Below are positions 6,973 through 17,200 of a stretch of DNA of 64,000 bases, one piece after another. Location of the stretch: positions 1 through 64,000 of the forward strand of contig CAYPOD010000012.1 of the NCBI GenBank assembly GCA_964412375.1. The letters run 5' to 3'. The DNA comes from CADEDV01 sp964412375. GTDB taxonomy: Bacteria; Bacteroidota; Bacteroidia; Chitinophagales; Chitinophagaceae. Made by a program: the position numbers and the translations under genes. The notes under the pieces were generated by a model. The model had not been told where the DNA came from. It searched no databases and saw nothing but the letters and a program-made list of their open reading frames with translations. How positions within the stretch are numbered: the first letter of the stretch is position 1; each line of letters starts with the position of its first letter.

Positions 6973-8421
6973 ATGGCTAATTCTGTTGCATTGAAATGGA
7001 AGGGAATCATTCCTGGTATCGCTGTGTTGTTTTTGCTGAGTTCCTGTTCCAAAAAGATAAGACCTGAAAGACCTGTTTTGGCATCCACCGTTTTCAAACT
7101 GGATTCTTTACCGCTGTCGGAGATCAATATCCCGGTGCAGATCAACCTGAAGCCTTTGTATGAGCTAGCAGAAAAAAGTGTGGACACGGTTTTCACTTCG
7201 CCTAATTATCCCGAAGACTGGATCTATGATGGTTGCGACACCCGGTATAAATATACTTTTCGCCGCGGTCCGCTGCAGATACGATCTTCGGGCAGCAACA
7301 TGACATTGGGTTTTACCGGGTATTACAAGATCATTGGTTCTACAAGGGCCTGTGTGAGAGGAACAGCTATTTCACCATGGACACCCCCCTGCCGCTGCGG
7401 ATTCAGCGAACCCGAAAGAAGGGTGAATGTTTCTTTTACCAATTCCCTGCAGGTGCTACCGGATTATAAAGTAAAACTCCTTATCAAAAGAAATGAACCG
7501 CAGCCGCTAGATAAATGTGAGGTTTGTTTCTGGGGCCAGGATATAACCAGGCAGGTGCTGAAAGGATTGAATGCCGAACTGGATGCAGCCAAAGCGGAAT
7601 TAGAAAAGACTTACGGAACGATTGATCTGAAGCCCCAATTTCAACAGGTTTGGGATCAACTGAACAAGGCTTATGATCTTTATGGTTTGGGCTGGCTGCA
7701 GATCAACCCGGAGCGCATCCGCATCAATAACATTGCAGCACGGAATGATTCGCTGCATGTGAACCTGGGTCTATCAGCCAGGCCGGTCATCAGTTTTGAA
7801 AAACCAATGGAGCATAGTTCATGGTTGCCCAATATTACCGGTTTCAGCAACAAACCCGGTTTCAATATTTTCCTGGATGCGGTACTAAATTATGATTCGC
7901 TGAGCCGGTTACTTACTCTGCAGGTGGAAGGACAGGCATTTGACCTGAACAAGGGCCCGGTCAAAAAGAAATTCATTTTCAAAGACTGTAAGCTCTTTGG
8001 CGCCGGCCAGGAAAAGCTGATCATCCGGGTGAATTTTACCGGCACTGACGACGGAACACTTTACCTGCTGGGAAAACCGGTATATGATAACAACAGCCAT
8101 ATACTGGAGATAAAGGATATTGACTTTGATATCAGATCCAAAGATGCACTGCTCAAAACGGCAGACTGGTTATTCACCAAACGCATCACCAGCGAGATCA
8201 GCAAACATGCCCGCTATGATCTCACCGCATTTATTGACAGCGCCAAATCCGGCATCAATGAACAACTGAACCAGGAATGGAAAAAAGGGATCCGCAGCCA
8301 GGGCGTCATAAACGATTTGAAACTGGGCGGCATATTTCCGCTGGAAAAATTCCTGGTGCTGCGCAGTCAATGCAGCGGCAGCCTGTCGCTGGTGGTGGAA
8401 TCTGTTGATTTCAGTTTCTAG
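6973..8421 (+). CDS. DUF4403-family lipoprotein
   Basis: Starting at the ATG at 6973 gives a 482-aa product with a lipoprotein signal: hydrophobic core IIPGIAVLFLLSS followed by the lipobox Cys. A longer frame from 6865 adds residues that hide the signal. The mature protein begins with PLSEINIPVQINLKPLYELA, then has a Cys-containing section (YDGCDTRYKY, CRCGFSEPERRV) and repeated beta-rich segments including YGLGWLQINPERIRINNI. This is the layout of DUF4403 proteins, which contain lipid-binding BPI/TULIP-like modules and are common in Bacteroidota. The function is unknown; envelope lipid handling is an inference. Its 3' end overlaps the convergent GtrA gene by 11 bp. Confidence 0.8.
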   Translation: MANSVALKWKGIIPGIAVLFLLSSCSKKIRPERPVLASTVFKLDSLPLSEINIPVQINLKPLYELAEKSVDTVFTSPNYPEDWIYDGCDTRYKYTFRRGPLQIRSSGSNMTLGFTGYYKIIGSTRACVRGTAISPWTPPCRCGFSEPERRVNVSFTNSLQVLPDYKVKLLIKRNEPQPLDKCEVCFWGQDITRQVLKGLNAELDAAKAELEKTYGTIDLKPQFQQVWDQLNKAYDLYGLGWLQINPERIRINNIAARNDSLHVNLGLSARPVISFEKPMEHSSWLPNITGFSNKPGFNIFLDAVLNYDSLSRLLTLQVEGQAFDLNKGPVKKKFIFKDCKLFGAGQEKLIIRVNFTGTDDGTLYLLGKPVYDNNSHILEIKDIDFDIRSKDALLKTADWLFTKRITSEISKHARYDLTAFIDSAKSGINEQLNQEWKKGIRSQGVINDLKLGGIFPLEKFLVLRSQCSGSLSLVVESVDFSF

Positions 8422-8929
8422 ATTCGTCTTCTTCAATATTGTTTATCCTGAAAGTGAAATGACGCTGTGCCAGGTAGCTGAACAGGATGATGATGACCGT
8501 GGTGATGACCTGGGCAAAGGGTGCATAGAGTTTGAAATACTCCACTCCTATTTTCAGCAGAATATAATTCAATGCCAGGTTGAAGAGATAAACCATGAAA
8601 TAGCGGAACAGTTGCACCCGTCCTTTCATGTTGGAATCATTGAAGACCACATATTTCATCAGGAAAAAACCAACAGGAAAACTGATGCAAAAGGCCATAA
8701 AGAGGGCCGCCACATGTGATTTGAAGGCATAGAACTCAAAATGAAGGTCTTGTTCTTTCAGAATGAATTTGTAGCTCACAAAATAAACGGCAAGCCCCAG
8801 CAGTGTATTGAAGCCACCTGATGCGGCATAGCGAAAGGTTTGCAACGGCATGATCTTTCTGAAAGGCGGGTAGAAGAAATCAATTACCGGCAGTACCAGG
8901 TCCCTTGCGTTATGAATATGCCTTCGCAT
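8411..8929 (-). CDS. GtrA-family membrane protein
   Basis: GtrA-like proteins are small four-helix membrane proteins thought to flip polyprenyl-linked sugars or to help surface glycosylation. The product is 172 aa from the ATG at 8929 (MRRHIHNARDL). An upstream in-frame ATG at 9193 would run across the argS start and lacks family-like sequence. The signature FRYAASGGFNTLLGLAVYFV opens the first helix. Three further hydrophobic helices follow (FMAFCISFPVGFFLMKYVVF, YFMVYLFNLALNYILL, VITTVIIILFSYLAQR), ending in the conserved RHFTF-type tail. No glycosyltransferase is adjacent, and it is divergent from argS. Confidence 0.88.
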   Translation of the reverse strand: MRRHIHNARDLVLPVIDFFYPPFRKIMPLQTFRYAASGGFNTLLGLAVYFVSYKFILKEQDLHFEFYAFKSHVAALFMAFCISFPVGFFLMKYVVFNDSNMKGRVQLFRYFMVYLFNLALNYILLKIGVEYFKLYAPFAQVITTVIIILFSYLAQRHFTFRINNIEEDESRN

Positions 8930-9014
8930 AAACGGACAAAGATAGCCGCCATCTTCCATTAAAGGAATTTCAGAAAAGCTCTCTGTTACAGGGAGGGGTT
9001 TGGGAGGGGCTCCG

Positions 9015-9022
9015 TACATTTG
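9015..9022 (+). promoter_or_regulatory. Candidate -7 box of argS
   Basis: TACATTTG is an exact match to the Bacteroidota -7 consensus TAnnTTTG, 18 bp before the argS ATG, predicting a leader of about 12 nt. No clear -33 TTTG was found at the right distance. Confidence 0.4.
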
Positions 9023-9040
9023 CCGCCAAACAAAGAAAGG

Positions 9041-10819
9041 ATGAGTATTGTAAGCCGGATAAAACCATTGGTGGCAACAGCGCTGAAAGAATTGTATGGC
9101 CATACTGTTACCGAAAATGAACTGACCATCAACAGCACCAAGCCTGAATTTGAAGGAGATTACACGATTGTCCTTTTTGCTTTTGTAAAACAACTGAAAA
9201 AATCACCGGAAGAACTGGGAAATGAATTGGGCAATGCCCTGCTGAAAAATAATCCTGAACTTTTCAACGGGTTCAACGTCATCAAAGGCTTTCTGAATCT
9301 TGAGATCACTACTACATACTGGTTAAACTTTCTCCGGGAGAACTATAATAATAACCGTTTTGGCTATGGTCCGGTGAACAACCAGAAGGTGATGGTGGAA
9401 TATTCTTCTCCCAACACCAACAAACCGCTGCACCTGGGTCACCTCCGGAATATTTTCCTGGGCTGGAGCACCGCACAGATCATGAAGCATAGCGGCTATG
9501 AAGTATATAAGACCTGTATCTCGAATGACAGGGGCATTCATATCTGCAAGAGCATGGTGGCCTGGCAATGGTTTGGTAATGGCGCCACTCCTGAAAGTAC
9601 CGGTATGAAAGGAGATCATTTTGTCGGGGATTACTATGTGCAGTTTGGCAATGAACACAAAAAACAAATGGCGGAGCTGATTGAAAAAGGAATGACGAAA
9701 GAGCAGGCAGAAAAAGAAGCCCCCATTATGAAAGCGGCGCAGCAGATGCTGGTGGATTGGGAAGCCGGTAAAACTGAGGTAATTGATCTGTGGAAGAAGA
9801 TGAACGGCTGGGTGTATAGCGGTTTTGACATTACTTATGAACGCATCGGCGCTGATTTTGACAAAGTGTATTATGAAAGCGACACTTATTTGCTAGGTAA
9901 AAAGGCAGTGGAAGACGGGCTGGCTAAAAATGTATTTGTAAAAAAAGAAGATGGCAGTGTGTGGATTGACCTGACGGCAGACGGGCTGGATGAAAAAGTG
10001 GTGCAGCGTAAAGACGGAACCGCTGTTTACATCACGCAGGATATTGGTCTTGCCGAACAGAAGCAAAAAGAATTTGGCTGTGAGCAGAGCATTTATGTTG
10101 TGGCGGATGAACAGAATTATCATTTCAAAGTGCTGAAGCTGATCTGTGAAAAGCTGGGTATCCCCGGTGCTGCAGGTATATATCATTTGAGTTATGGTAT
10201 GGTGGAACTGCCTACCGGCCGGATGAAGACAAGAGAAGGCACCGTGGTGGATGCGGATGACATGATAGATGAAATGGTGAATGTGGCGAAACAGAAAACA
10301 GAAGAACTCGGAAAAGTAAAAGACTTCAGCGAAGCAGAGCTGAAAGAGCTGTATGATACCATTGCCCTTGGCGCTTTGAAATTTTTCCTGTTGCGGGTGG
10401 ATCCGAAAAAACGAATGATCTTTAACCCGGAAGAGTCCATAGATTTTCATGGGTTCACCGGGCCGTTTGTACAATACACCCATGCAAGGATCAGGTCAAT
10501 CTTACGTAAAGAAAAAGCATCCGGCACCGGACAATCCGTCAGCAGTCAATTGCTCAAACTGGAACGGGAACTGGTAATCCTGCTGGAACAATACCCGACC
10601 GTCATTGAACAAGCCTGTTCGGAACATAATCCTTCGGTGCTCGCTATATATGCTTTTAACCTTGCCAAACTCTTTAATACCTTCTACACCGAACACTCTG
10701 TGATGAATGCAGAATCTGAGGAGAAGAAACAATTGCGGCTGCAGCTCAGTGAAATGACGGCCAATGTCATTGCGTCGGCGATGGGTTTGCTTGGGATAAA
10801 AGTCCCGGAAAGAATGTAG
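9041..10819 (+). CDS. argS: Arginyl-tRNA synthetase
   Basis: This class I synthetase charges tRNA-Arg with arginine in the cytoplasm. The 592-aa product has an N-terminal Add1-like domain, then the HIGH-type motif in SSPNTNKPLHLGHLRN (near residue 125) and the KMSK-position sequence GRMKTREGTVVDADD near 395. The missing second Lys of KMSK is normal for many ArgRS. A C-terminal anticodon-binding DALR domain contains TGPFVQYTHARIRSI and YTEHSVMNAESEEKKQLRLQ. I start at the ATG at 9041 because AAAGAAAGG lies just before it and because MSIVSRIK fits the family; the ORF extends seven codons further upstream. Confidence 0.98.
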   Translation: MSIVSRIKPLVATALKELYGHTVTENELTINSTKPEFEGDYTIVLFAFVKQLKKSPEELGNELGNALLKNNPELFNGFNVIKGFLNLEITTTYWLNFLRENYNNNRFGYGPVNNQKVMVEYSSPNTNKPLHLGHLRNIFLGWSTAQIMKHSGYEVYKTCISNDRGIHICKSMVAWQWFGNGATPESTGMKGDHFVGDYYVQFGNEHKKQMAELIEKGMTKEQAEKEAPIMKAAQQMLVDWEAGKTEVIDLWKKMNGWVYSGFDITYERIGADFDKVYYESDTYLLGKKAVEDGLAKNVFVKKEDGSVWIDLTADGLDEKVVQRKDGTAVYITQDIGLAEQKQKEFGCEQSIYVVADEQNYHFKVLKLICEKLGIPGAAGIYHLSYGMVELPTGRMKTREGTVVDADDMIDEMVNVAKQKTEELGKVKDFSEAELKELYDTIALGALKFFLLRVDPKKRMIFNPEESIDFHGFTGPFVQYTHARIRSILRKEKASGTGQSVSSQLLKLERELVILLEQYPTVIEQACSEHNPSVLAIYAFNLAKLFNTFYTEHSVMNAESEEKKQLRLQLSEMTANVIASAMGLLGIKVPERM

Positions 10820-10979
10820 CGCCACCTGTACTTTTTAATGACCTTTTATTGAAATTACTGTCCGGAATTGATACAGTCCGGGTCCAATTTTCACTTCGCT
10901 AATACTCCGTTGTAACTTTTCCCAAGCCTTTGCGTCTCAAGGTTAATGGATGTTAAAAATAATTAAATAAGGTTGGCGG

Positions 10980-11011
10980 TTGCACTTTATACGAAAATGG
11001 TCGTATATTCG
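10980..11011 (+). promoter_or_regulatory. Promoter with BlaI-type palindromic operator
   Basis: TATACGA (10988-10994) and TCGTATA (11001-11007) form a perfect inverted repeat with a 6-nt spacer, 26 bp before the BlaI-like start. A candidate promoter TTG (10980-10982), N21, TATATTCG (11004-11011, one mismatch to TAnnTTTG) overlaps the right half-site. A dimer bound here would block transcription, so self-repression is the simple reading. Confidence 0.65.
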
Positions 11012-11032
11012 CTCAACCAAATGCTGAATACT

Positions 11033-11416
11033 ATGTCGAATACAAAAGTTATAAAGCCCACTGAAAGTGAACTGGAGATCCTGCAGATCATCTGGTCCAA
11101 AGGACTTGCCACTGTCCGGGAAGTGCATGAAAAACTGGCTGAGACAAAAGAGGTGGGTTATACCACCACGCTGAAGCTGATGCAGATCATGCATGAAAAA
11201 GGCCTGGTGAAAAGAGATGATTCGATGAGAACGCATGTTTACCAGGCAGCGGTGAACAAAGAGAAAACACAGAAACACCTGTTATCAAAAATGATAGATA
11301 ATTTGTTTGGTGGCTCCCCTACCCAATTAGTGATCCAGGCATTGGGTGAAGGAAAAGCCAGCCCGGAAGAACTGGAAAAGATACAGGCATTACTGAATGA
11401 TCTGAAAAAGCAATAA
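11033..11416 (+). CDS. BlaI/MecI/CopY-family repressor
   Basis: The 127-aa protein has the winged-helix BlaI fold: PTESELEILQIIWSKGLATV, then VREVHEKL and TTTLKLMQIMHEKGLVKRD (recognition helix and wing), and a C-terminal dimerisation part ending in the proteolysis-prone KMIDNLFGG / LGEGKASPEELEKIQALL region. In the family, a BlaR1-type membrane protease inactivates the repressor and frees the operator. The ATG at 11033 leaves the palindromic operator upstream; earlier in-frame ATGs at 10973, 10997 and 11021 would place the operator inside the coding frame. The next gene starts 10 bp downstream, so the two are co-transcribed. Confidence 0.93.
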   Translation: MSNTKVIKPTESELEILQIIWSKGLATVREVHEKLAETKEVGYTTTLKLMQIMHEKGLVKRDDSMRTHVYQAAVNKEKTQKHLLSKMIDNLFGGSPTQLVIQALGEGKASPEELEKIQALLNDLKKQ

Positions 11417-11426
11417 AACAACTGTC

Positions 11427-13151
11427 ATGGCTGCTTTTGGTGAATCTAACTTTCTGCAAGCATTAGGATGGGCTGTATTGAACAGCCTGTGGCAAATGGC
11501 TTTGCTGTGGGTCTTCTACCAGGTTATTACCGGGGTTTACAGGAAAATCAGTTCGTCCAACAGAAGTATGCTGTCGGCTGCCCTGCTGATGACAGGTTTT
11601 GGCTGGTTTATTTTCACTTTTGCTTCCATCCTGTTCAACGAGGCAGCAACCGGCGCCGCTACGGTGGTGGCTGTTGAAGGAAATGACCAGTTGAATAACT
11701 GGCTTCGCAAAACTCTCCCGGTTGCTTCTGTCATTTATATTGTATTACTGGTATTACCGCTGATTCATTTTATACGCAATTATCGATATGTGCAGACCAT
11801 TCGTCAATATGGTCTCACCAAAGCAGATGTGGATCTAAGAATGTTTGTCAAAAAAATTGCTGCTCAGTTAGGCATCAAAAAAACAGTGAAGCTGTGGGTG
11901 TCTGAACTGGTTACTTCACCTGTCACCATTGGTTTTCTGAAACCGGTTATCCTGATCCCTGCTGCAGCTGTCAATCATTTAACCATCCAGCAGATGGAAG
12001 CAGTGTTGCTGCATGAGTTGTCGCATATCCGCCGGTCAGATTATTTTATCAACCTTATCATAAAATTCATCCAGGCTGTTCTTTATTTCAATCCCTTTGT
12101 AAAAGCCTTTGTGCAGATCGTAGAAAGAGAAAGGGAAAAAAGCTGTGATGAAATGGTGATGCAGTTCCAGTATGACCCGCATGGCTATGCCACTGCCCTG
12201 CTGGAATTGGAAAAAGCCAATTACCTGCCCAAAGTGCTGGCTGTTGCGGCATCGGGTAAAAAGCATGATTTGTTGCACCGTATTGAATGGATCATGGGTG
12301 TGCAAAAGAAAAAACCCATGGTCTCCTTCAATAAAGTGGCTGCTGTGTTTGCCGGGTTGCTTTGTATCATTGGCCTGAATGCCGTGCTGATACTCAGCAA
12401 ACCATCGGAAGGACGTTATGCTCCCGCTTTTGCCGAGCTTTCTGCTCCTTACTTTTTTGTGAATGATGCTCCCAAACAACCCGGGATGCCTTCAGTTGCT
12501 GTCAATGAAACAACAAGTGAGCCAATCGTAAATCATAGCCGTGTGGAAGAAAGGCCACAACCGGCCAAATCAGAAGCATCAAAGGAAATAGCTGCTTTAC
12601 CAGATGAATTCATGGCCTCCCCCGCTGACGAAAGAACATCATTGCCATTTATTCCCGTATCTGTTTTCAAACCGGTGATCCCTGTGCTGGCGCCTGCAGA
12701 AGAAGCGCTGGTGAAAGAAGCGTTGACGGCCTCTGAGCGGCTTTTGAAAGAAAGTCAATGGAAAGCGGTGGAAAGTAAGATCGCTGAAGTATTCACATTA
12801 AAAGAAAAAGAGGTGCTGAAAGCAGAGCTGGACCAACAACTGAAAAAAGAGCTGGATCTCAGCAAATGGGAAAACAACCTGAAGATCGCCTACGATAAAG
12901 TGAACTGGAATAAAGTGAGCCTTGAGTTAAACACTGCCCTGTCAAAGATTGCATTGGACAGTGTTCAGCGGGTTTACACACTTGCCCTGATTGAACTGAG
13001 CCAGGTGGAAAAAGAAATGAAGGCGATGAACGAAACCAGCATACCTGATACAGATGTCACCCTCCGTTCCATTGAGCTAAAGAAAGCAGAAGTGGAAAAG
13101 GCTATCAACATTATCAGGGCTGTGAAAACCAAAAAAGTGGTTCACCTGTAA
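11427..13151 (+). CDS. BlaR1-like M56 membrane metalloprotease with an unusual helical periplasmic tail
   Basis: The 574-aa protein has several N-terminal membrane helices (LGWAVLNSLWQMALLWVFYQ, AALLMTGFGWFIFTFASILF, VASVIYIVLLVLPLIHFI). A zinc protease domain follows with HELSHIRRSDYFINLI, which holds the HExxH motif (near residue 195), and EREKSCDEMVMQ, which probably supplies the third ligand. A last helix AAVFAGLLCIIGLNAVLIL lies near 300. Family members cleave themselves and their BlaI partner after a signal. Here the C-terminal 260 residues are charged and helical (many Glu/Lys, e.g. KEKEVLKAELDQQLKKELDL) with no penicillin-binding SxxK/SxN motifs. The sensed signal is therefore probably not a beta-lactam. 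It sits directly behind the repressor gene. Confidence 0.9.
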   Translation: MAAFGESNFLQALGWAVLNSLWQMALLWVFYQVITGVYRKISSSNRSMLSAALLMTGFGWFIFTFASILFNEAATGAATVVAVEGNDQLNNWLRKTLPVASVIYIVLLVLPLIHFIRNYRYVQTIRQYGLTKADVDLRMFVKKIAAQLGIKKTVKLWVSELVTSPVTIGFLKPVILIPAAAVNHLTIQQMEAVLLHELSHIRRSDYFINLIIKFIQAVLYFNPFVKAFVQIVEREREKSCDEMVMQFQYDPHGYATALLELEKANYLPKVLAVAASGKKHDLLHRIEWIMGVQKKKPMVSFNKVAAVFAGLLCIIGLNAVLILSKPSEGRYAPAFAELSAPYFFVNDAPKQPGMPSVAVNETTSEPIVNHSRVEERPQPAKSEASKEIAALPDEFMASPADERTSLPFIPVSVFKPVIPVLAPAEEALVKEALTASERLLKESQWKAVESKIAEVFTLKEKEVLKAELDQQLKKELDLSKWENNLKIAYDKVNWNKVSLELNTALSKIALDSVQRVYTLALIELSQVEKEMKAMNETSIPDTDVTLRSIELKKAEVEKAINIIRAVKTKKVVHL

Positions 13152-13178
13152 TTCTCTCTCTTCATATTTACATCTAAA

Positions 13179-14207
13179 TTACCAGCACCTCGGGCAGGCT
13201 TCGCTGTATTTGTTACCGATGAGGAATCCGAGTACCAGTTCATGAGTGCCGCGGCTTACGGTATTTAGTTGTGTGGTTGTAAAATCATACGAATAGCCTA
13301 CATTAAACGTGTTGCTGATGCTTAAACCGGCCATTGCGGCGTAACCATCCTTAAACCGGTAACTGCCTCCCACCCACATCAGGTCGCGGTATTGCAATTT
13401 TACGTTCAGGTCGAATTGCGGGTTGGTCGGGCTTCCGTTCACATATTTGAACATCACTGAAGGAATGGCATTGATATCCTCGTTCAGCAAGAACCGGTAT
13501 CCTGCCGTTGCAAAAATATGCGGCACCAACTGGCTTCCTTCCATACTCGCATCATCGGTAAACCTAACCCGCTGCGGGATGATCTGCTGTGCACTGATAC
13601 CGGCAAAATAATCGGCTGAATATAACCAAAGACCAAAACCCAGGTCAGGCCGGATGCGGTTGATCTCTGCACTGTTCTGGATCACCAGCGGATCATTGGG
13701 GTCAATAAGCTTTGCTTTGGTACGGTCATAGCTTACCCGGCTGATACCGGCGGAAAATCCTCCGGATAAATTGGTTTGTGCATCCAGCCCGAGGTGGTAA
13801 GCATAAGTGGCATTGGCCGAAAAGCGGTTATACAGCCCTGTTTTATCGTTCACCATGGTGAAACCAATGCCGTGGTGAGGTTCGGCAGCCGTATAGGTTT
13901 CCCAATAAGCCTTTCCTCTCGGGTTTTGGCCGGGCACTTTATATGATGTGGCGCTGGTGCGGTAATCATTTTTTCCTAAAGGAGCATGCACCGTGAGATA
14001 ATATGTTTGCGGTGCACCGTTCAATCCCACCCACTGATCCCTCATGCTGAGTTTAAGGTCTGTATAGTTTTCAATACCTGTAATAGCAGGATTGAGCACA
14101 TACTGGTTCAGGATGTACTGCGTATAGTGCGGTCGTTGCTGTGCCATTGCATGCAGGGCAATCACAACAGAGGCGGCGGTTATACAGAAATACTTTTTCA
14201 TGATCAT
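13179..14207 (-). CDS. PorP/SprF-family outer-membrane protein, T9SS-associated
   Basis: PorP/SprF proteins are 14-strand-type outer-membrane barrels that work with the type IX secretion system and hold particular gliding-type adhesins at the surface. The 342-aa protein has a signal peptide (MKKYFCITAASVVIALHAMA|Q; the start could be 14207 or the Met two codons on). The characteristic opening is QRPHYTQYILNQYVLNPAIT. Other family blocks are LSMRDQWVGLNGAPQTYYLT, HGIGFTMVNDKTGLYNR and FDLNVKLQYRDLMWVGGSYR. It lies 3 bp downstream of the giant PKD adhesin gene, in the same direction, which is the usual pairing of a type B cargo with its dedicated PorP/SprF partner. Confidence 0.95.
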   Translation of the reverse strand: MIMKKYFCITAASVVIALHAMAQQRPHYTQYILNQYVLNPAITGIENYTDLKLSMRDQWVGLNGAPQTYYLTVHAPLGKNDYRTSATSYKVPGQNPRGKAYWETYTAAEPHHGIGFTMVNDKTGLYNRFSANATYAYHLGLDAQTNLSGGFSAGISRVSYDRTKAKLIDPNDPLVIQNSAEINRIRPDLGFGLWLYSADYFAGISAQQIIPQRVRFTDDASMEGSQLVPHIFATAGYRFLLNEDINAIPSVMFKYVNGSPTNPQFDLNVKLQYRDLMWVGGSYRFKDGYAAMAGLSISNTFNVGYSYDFTTTQLNTVSRGTHELVLGFLIGNKYSEACPRCW

Positions 14208-14210
14208 AAT

Positions 14211-17200
14211 TTACCTCACAATATCAACGAAGCCAGACATTTTCTGTCTTCCGTTTTTAGGATCAACAATATAGTAGTAAGTGCCGGCCGGCGCTTCTTT
14301 GCCATTAAAGGTTCCATCCCAGGGCTGGCTGTAGCCAATGGAGCGGAAGATGATCTGTCCATACCTGTTATAGACCTCTACTGTGCAACCCGGATAGCTT
14401 TCCAGGAAACGAATCACCCAGGTGTCATTGATACCATCCCGGTTAGGGGTGAAAACATTTGGAATCTCAGGCTCCTTCAGCATTTTGACAAACACATCAT
14501 CACTGGTGCTGCATCCTTTGTCTGACGTCACCGTGAGTGTGTACGTTATATCTGCTGCCGGTGAAGAAGCCGGTTGTGCAATAGTAGCATCATTCAGCCA
14601 GGTAGCCGGCGACCATGCATAAGTAACAGGAATATTGGTGATGAGCTTTGGTGTCAGGGTAACCACACCACCTTCCAGCACCACTTTATCTGGTCCGGCA
14701 TCAGCCACTGGTGTAGGATTGACCACTACTGATTGTGTAGCAGCGTTGACACAACCATTGTCTGCTGTGAAAGTGTAAGTGATAATATGAGTGCCTGCCC
14801 CGGCAACTGACGGATTAAACAATCCGGCAGCTGAAACACCTGTACCACTGAAAGCACCATTTCCAGCCAGGTTGGTTACCAGCGGACCAGATGACAATGC
14901 AAAGGAAGCAGAGTTGCTGCACACAGGTAAACTGGCTGCAAAAGCGATCTGTGGTGTGGCAAGCAAAGTAATGTCGCGGGTTATACTGCTGACACAAGTG
15001 ATGCCTGAATAAACGTCATATCGAATGGTGACAGTCTTGCTGGCAGGACTGAAAAATTCCGGATACTGATGTGTATAGGTTCTCCCGGCAACAGGGTTAT
15101 TATCCACTGTCCGGATACTCAGGTCACTTAAATCCCAGTAAATCTCTGTTCTTAATATTTTCCCGGCGGTGATGGTTGAGCCGTCAACAAGATCAAGGTT
15201 CCTGTTGCTGCAAATACTATTGTTCTGGATATTAAATGCAGCGGTAGCCACACCATTCACCAGAACATCCTGCCTGACTGTGTCAGTGCAACCCGCATTA
15301 CTGGTGGTAACAAGTTGCACTGAATATGTTCCTGGCTGTGTGAAATGGTGAGTAGGGTTCTGTAATGTTGATGTATTCGGGTTGCCGGCATTGGCATTGG
15401 CATCGCCAAAATCCCATTGCCAGGAAGCGATGCTGCCGGCTGAAATGGTGCTGTTATCTGTAAGCGGAGCCAGCACATCATTCTGGCATATTTCAGGAGA
15501 TATAAAAGCAGAAACAGGTAATACATTTATGACAACGGGTTGCGGTGCCGATGTGATCTTACAACCATTGTCTGCTTCCACTTCCACCGTTACATTAAAG
15601 GTGCCGGGTGTATTGTAGGTATGCGACAATGGTGCAGCAGAAGTGGCCACCTGGGTGTTTCCATCGCCGAAATTCCATGTCCATTTAACCAGCGAACCTG
15701 CATTGGCAACCGAGGCATCGGTGAAACTTGTGCCCCGGGTAACACAGCCGGGAAGTCCAATGTTGAATGCGGCTGTTGGTAATGGGTTTACCACAACCGT
15801 GCTGGTGGCAACATTGTTAACAGTGGGGCATCCCACTGCAGAAACAACATTCAACGTAACCGTATAGGTGCCCTGCGATGTAAAGCTGTGGACGGGATCC
15901 TGTGATGTGGATGTATTGCCATCGCCAAAATTCCAGTTCCATTGTGCAACCGTACTGCCTGCTGCTGTACTGTTATTGGTAAAGCCAAAAACAGAGCCCA
16001 CACAAACCTGTGAAGGGCCGGTGAATGCAGCTTGTGGTTCCGCGTAAATCGTATTGACATTTTTGGAAATAACATTGCTGCAACCTGCTGCTGATGTCAC
16101 TGTAAGTGAAACATTGTAAGGCCCTGTACCCGTAAAGGTATGCAGCGGGCTTTGTGTGGATGCAGTTCCGCCATCTCCAAAATTCCATGACCAGCTATTC
16201 AACGCAGTGCCACCGTTTGCTGATGAAAGATCATTGAACTGCGCAGCGCCGGAGGGCAGGCAAATAACTGACGGGAAATTAAAATCTGCCACGGGGTTTA
16301 CCGCAACAATCACCTGCCGGTTCATAACTGTGCTCTGGCATCCACCACTCGTTTCAACCTGCAAGCTCACATTAAATGTTCCTGCGGAAGCGAATGTGTG
16401 GTTTTGTGGTGCATTGGAATTGGCCACTACAACGGGTGTGCCGTCTCCAAAATTCCATGTCCATTTAGCAATGACAGAGCCGGCAGGAACCGTTGACAGA
16501 TCGGTGAAAGTTACTGACTGGCCAACACAATAAGGCCCGGCTGAACTAAAGTCAGCTACCGGCGGATCATTGAGGGTAACTGTTTTTGTAACGGTATCAC
16601 CCTTACATCCTATATCGTTGATAACGGTATATTTTACATCATATGAGCCTGGTCCGGCATAAGTGTGGCTGGCAGATGTAACATCATTTAAAGTAGTGCC
16701 ATCACCTAAATTCCAATGCCAGTGAACGGCAGGTCTGCCAAACAATGCAGCATTGTCAGTGAAATTTACCGGGTTAGAAACACAACCATTGCTGGTAAAA
16801 TTAAAATCAGGTACCGGTTTCTCGTAAACGTTGATCTCGTAATCTATTTCCTGTTCTCCGTTACAGCCATCTGTGCTGGTGCTTTGAGCAATAATCCTGA
16901 TTGGGTAATTACCCGGATTGTTGATCGTGTATGTACCGGGAAGTGTGTATTTATAAAGAGTTTTTCCGTTCACCACCAGGGTTTCGGTGAATGCCGGGCT
17001 GTTCAGGGTTTGATCCGGAAAGAGACCATTAAAAATCCACCTGATCTGTGCAGGCTCATAGGGGAAGGTCATAGACAACTGGAAAGTGGTGCCTTTGCAG
17101 GTAGCCGGGAAATCCACTTCAGCAAAACCATTGTCAATAGAAACATACTGGTACAGGTCCCTTACATTGGTACCAGCGGAATAGCCGTAAGTTTCCACTT

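Noticed and set aside
9893..10483. 196-aa minus-strand frame inside argS
   Set aside because: Antisense shadow of a well-supported synthetase.
10854..10890. Short CCGGA/TCCGG hairpin after argS, considered as a terminator
   Set aside because: The stem is only 5 bp and no T run follows.
11033..13151. BlaI/BlaR1 pair considered as a beta-lactam resistance cassette
   Set aside because: No beta-lactamase gene is nearby, and the sensor tail lacks penicillin-binding motifs.
13986..14525. 179-aa plus-strand frame across the PorP/SprF-adhesin junction
   Set aside because: It spans two well-supported genes on the other strand and shows no family features.
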